Assembly (NCBI GenBank): GCA_921293015.1 | Contig: OV121088.1 | Coordinates: forward strand, 38,006,836-38,070,835 | Source: Phorcus lineatus | Taxonomy: Eukaryota > Mollusca > Gastropoda > Trochida > Trochidae | DNA length: 64,000 bases | Direction: 5' to 3' | Shown here: in pieces, positions 61,938 to 64,000 of the stretch | Numbering within the stretch: position 1 is the stretch's first letter | Layout: every line of letters begins with the position of its first letter | Translations under genes and position numbers: made by a program | Notes under the pieces: generated by a model | What the model saw: only the letters and a program-made list of their open reading frames with translations | Database searches by the model: none | Told to the model about the DNA's origin: nothing

Positions 61938-63985
61938 GAGAGAAAAAGTTGAGTAGACTCCTGAAAAAGTTGAGTAGACTCCTGAAAAAGTTGAGTAGAG
62001 TAGACTCCTGAAAAAGTTGAGTAGACTCCTGAAAAAGTTGAGTAGACTCCTGAAAAAGTTGAGTAGACTAGACTCCTGAAAAAGTTGAGTAGAGTAGACT
62101 CCTGAAAAAGTTGAGTAGACTCCTGAAAAAGTTGAGTAGAGTAGACTCCTGAAAAAGTTGAGTAGAGTAGACTCCTGAAAAAGTTGAGTAGAGTAGACTC
62201 CTGAAAAAGTTGAGTAGAGTAGACTCCTGAAAAAGTAGAGTAGACTCCTGAAAAAGTTGAGTAGACTCCTGAAAAAGTTGAGTAGACTCCTGAAAAAGTT
62301 AAGTAGAGTAGACTCCTGAAAAAGTTGAGTAGAGTAGACTCCTGAAAAAGTTGAGTAGACTCCTGAAAAAGTTGAGTAGACTCCTGAAAAAGTTGAGTAG
62401 AGTAGACTCCTGAAAAAGTTGAGTAGAGTAGACTCCTGAAAAAGTTGAGTAGAGTAGACTCCTGAAAAAGTAGAGTAGACTCCTGAAAAAGTTGAGTAGA
62501 CTCCTGAAAAAGTTGAGTAGACTAGACTCCTGAAAAAGTTGAGTAGAGTAGACTCCTGAAAAAGTTGAGTAGACTCCTGAAAAAGTTGAGTAGACTCCTG
62601 AAAAAGTTGAGTAGAGTAGACTCCTGAAAAAGTTGAGTAGACTCCTGAAAAAGTTGAGTAGACTCCTGAAAAAGTTGAGTAGACTAGACTCCTGAAAAAG
62701 TTGAGTAGAGTAGACTCCTGAAAAAGTTGAGTAGACTCCTGAAAAAGTTGAGTAGACTCCTGAAAAAGTTGAGTAGAGTAGACTCCTGAAAAAGTTGAGT
62801 AGAGTAGACTCCTGAAAAAGTTGAGTAGAGTAGACTCCTGAAAAAGTTGAGTAGAGTAGACTCCTGAAAAAGTAGAGTAGACTCCTGAAAAAGTTGAGTA
62901 GACTCCTGAAAAAGTTGAGTAGACTCCTGAAAAAGTTAAGTAGAGTAGACTCCTGAAAAAGTTGAGTAGAGTAGACTCCTGAAAAAGTTGAGTAGACTCC
63001 TGAAAAAGTTGAGTAGACTCCTGAAAAAGTTGAGTAGAGTAGACTCCTGAAAAAGTTGAGTAGAGTAGACTCCTGAAAAAGTTGAGTAGAGTAGACTCCT
63101 GAAAAAGTAGAGTAGACTCCTGAAAAAGTTGAGTAGACTCCTGAAAAAGTTGAGTAGACTCCTGAAAAAGTTGAGTAGAGTAGACTCCTGAAAAAGTTGA
63201 GTAGACTCCTGAAAAAGTTGAGTAGACTCCTGAAAAAGTTGAGTAGACCTCTGAAAAAGTTAAGTAGACTCCTGAAAAAGTTGAGTAGACTCCTGAAAAA
63301 GTTGAGTAGACTCCTGAACAAGTTGAGTAGAGTAGACTCCTGAAAAAGTTAAGTAGACTCCTGAAAAAGTTGAGTAGACTCCTGAAAAAGTTGAGTAGAC
63401 TCCTGAAAAAGTTGAGTAGACTCCTGAAAAAGTTGAGTAGAGTAGACTCCTGAAAAAGTTGAGTAGAGTAGACTCCTGAAAAAGTTGAGTAGAGTAGACT
63501 CCTGAAAAAGTTGAGTAGAGTAGACTCCTGAAAAAGTAGAGTAGACTCCTGAAAAAGTTGAGTAGACTCCTGAAAAAGTTGAGTAGACTCCTGAAAAAGT
63601 TGAGTAGAGTAGACTCCTGAAAAAGTTGAGTAGACTCCTGAAAAAGTTGAGTAGACTCCTGAAAAAGTTGAGTAGACCTCTGAAAAAGTTAAGTAGACTC
63701 CTGAAAAAGTTGAGTAGACTCCTGAAAAAGTTGAGTAGACTCCTGAACAAGTTGAGTAGAGTAGACTCCTGAAAAAGTTAAGTAGACTCCTGAAAAAGTT
63801 GAGTAGACTCCTGAAAAAGTTGAGTAGACTCCTGAAAAAGTTGAGTAGACTAGACTCCTGAAAAAGTTAAGTAGACTCATAAAAAAGTTGAGTAGACCTC
63901 TGAAAAAGTTGAGTTCACTCATAAAAAAATTGAGTAGACCTCTGAAAAAAATACAGTAAAACCCTGAAAAAGTTCAGAAGACATG
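61938..63985. repeat. 2-kb minisatellite with 21- and 26-bp units and higher-order structure
   Basis: The basic unit is GACTCCTGAAAAAGTTGAGTA (positions 1-20 then A, 21 bp). Many units carry an extra GAGTA (26 bp) and some read AAAGTAGAGTA. Rare variants mark higher-order periods: GAACAAG at 63316 and 63745, and GACCTC at 63246 and 63675, both 429 bp apart; AAAGTAGAG variants repeat at about 640 bp. The left edge is sharp. The right edge (63870-63985) degenerates (CTCATAAAAAA, ATACAGTAAAACC). The 340-, 133- and 77-residue minus-strand frames are repeat artefacts: 21 is a multiple of 3 and all three minus frames lack stops. Confidence 0.98.
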
Positions 63986-64000
63986 AATTAACAGTCTGTC

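Noticed and set aside
62299..63922. Minus-strand frames of 340, 133 and 77 residues (FFRSLLN repeats)
   Set aside because: Entirely a by-product of the 21/26-bp minisatellite; all three frames of that strand lack stops and there is no start or splice context.
1..64000. CRISPR arrays, bacterial operons, prophage or integrated virus genes
   Set aside because: The tandem repeats have no spacers, and there are no prokaryotic gene clusters or recognisable viral proteins; sequence character is eukaryotic throughout.

Overview
The window is about 64 kb of AT-rich (roughly two thirds A+T), gene-poor eukaryotic DNA, almost certainly from an invertebrate animal. Two things point to a gastropod mollusc. 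Several tRNA-headed SINEs end in tails such as TTAAACCCCAAATCACCTCACC. A separate relic near 42.55 kb ends in the snail/limpet-type tail GTTAAACAATAACTCACTCAC. There is no bacterial-style gene packing. Most open frames of 60-130 codons have the number and composition expected by chance.

The one well-supported gene feature is a coding exon on the minus strand (CDS 16632-16027, 202 codons). It has a good acceptor, a strong Kozak start, a GTTAGT donor in phase 0 and much higher GC than its flanks. It encodes a disordered Ser/Thr/Gln/His-rich N-terminus that I cannot assign to a family. Its 20-nt 5' leader carries a two-codon upstream ORF. The rest of the window reads best as a very long 5' intron (upstream, 16.6-56.7 kb) and a long following intron (1-16 kb). 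Candidate alternative 5' exons on the same strand lie at about 56.7, 43.5 and 30.9 kb. A site with the exact architecture of a recursive splice site plus RS-exon is at 28986-28944. Two weak in-phase micro-exon candidates lie downstream, at 5.2 and 4.1 kb.

Repeats by region: a ~270-bp tandem duplication (8.1-8.7 kb); three adjacent unrelated minisatellites with ~85-130-bp units (20.6-23.5 kb); a ~120-bp duplication (31.4-31.7 kb); a degenerate array (36.3-36.7 kb); an array of GGTCA half-sites (46.5-47.2 kb); and a 2-kb 21/26-bp minisatellite with higher-order structure (61.9-64.0 kb). Mobile-element remains include four SINE copies, two SINE relics, three MITEs with clear terminal inverted repeats, and a palindromic dispersed repeat in two copies. 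A degenerate chaperonin-10 (HSP10/GroES-type) retro-pseudogene fragment lies at 12.1-12.2 kb.

The most unusual non-gene signal is an apparent roughly three-fold excess of CAGGTA/TACCTG hexamers. They occur in tight clusters at about 2.35, 6.4, 20.2, 31.2 and 47.3 kb, the last next to a FOX-type site. These look like candidate enhancers for Snail/Zeb/E-protein-type factors acting on the gene whose intron holds them. All counts here are by eye.
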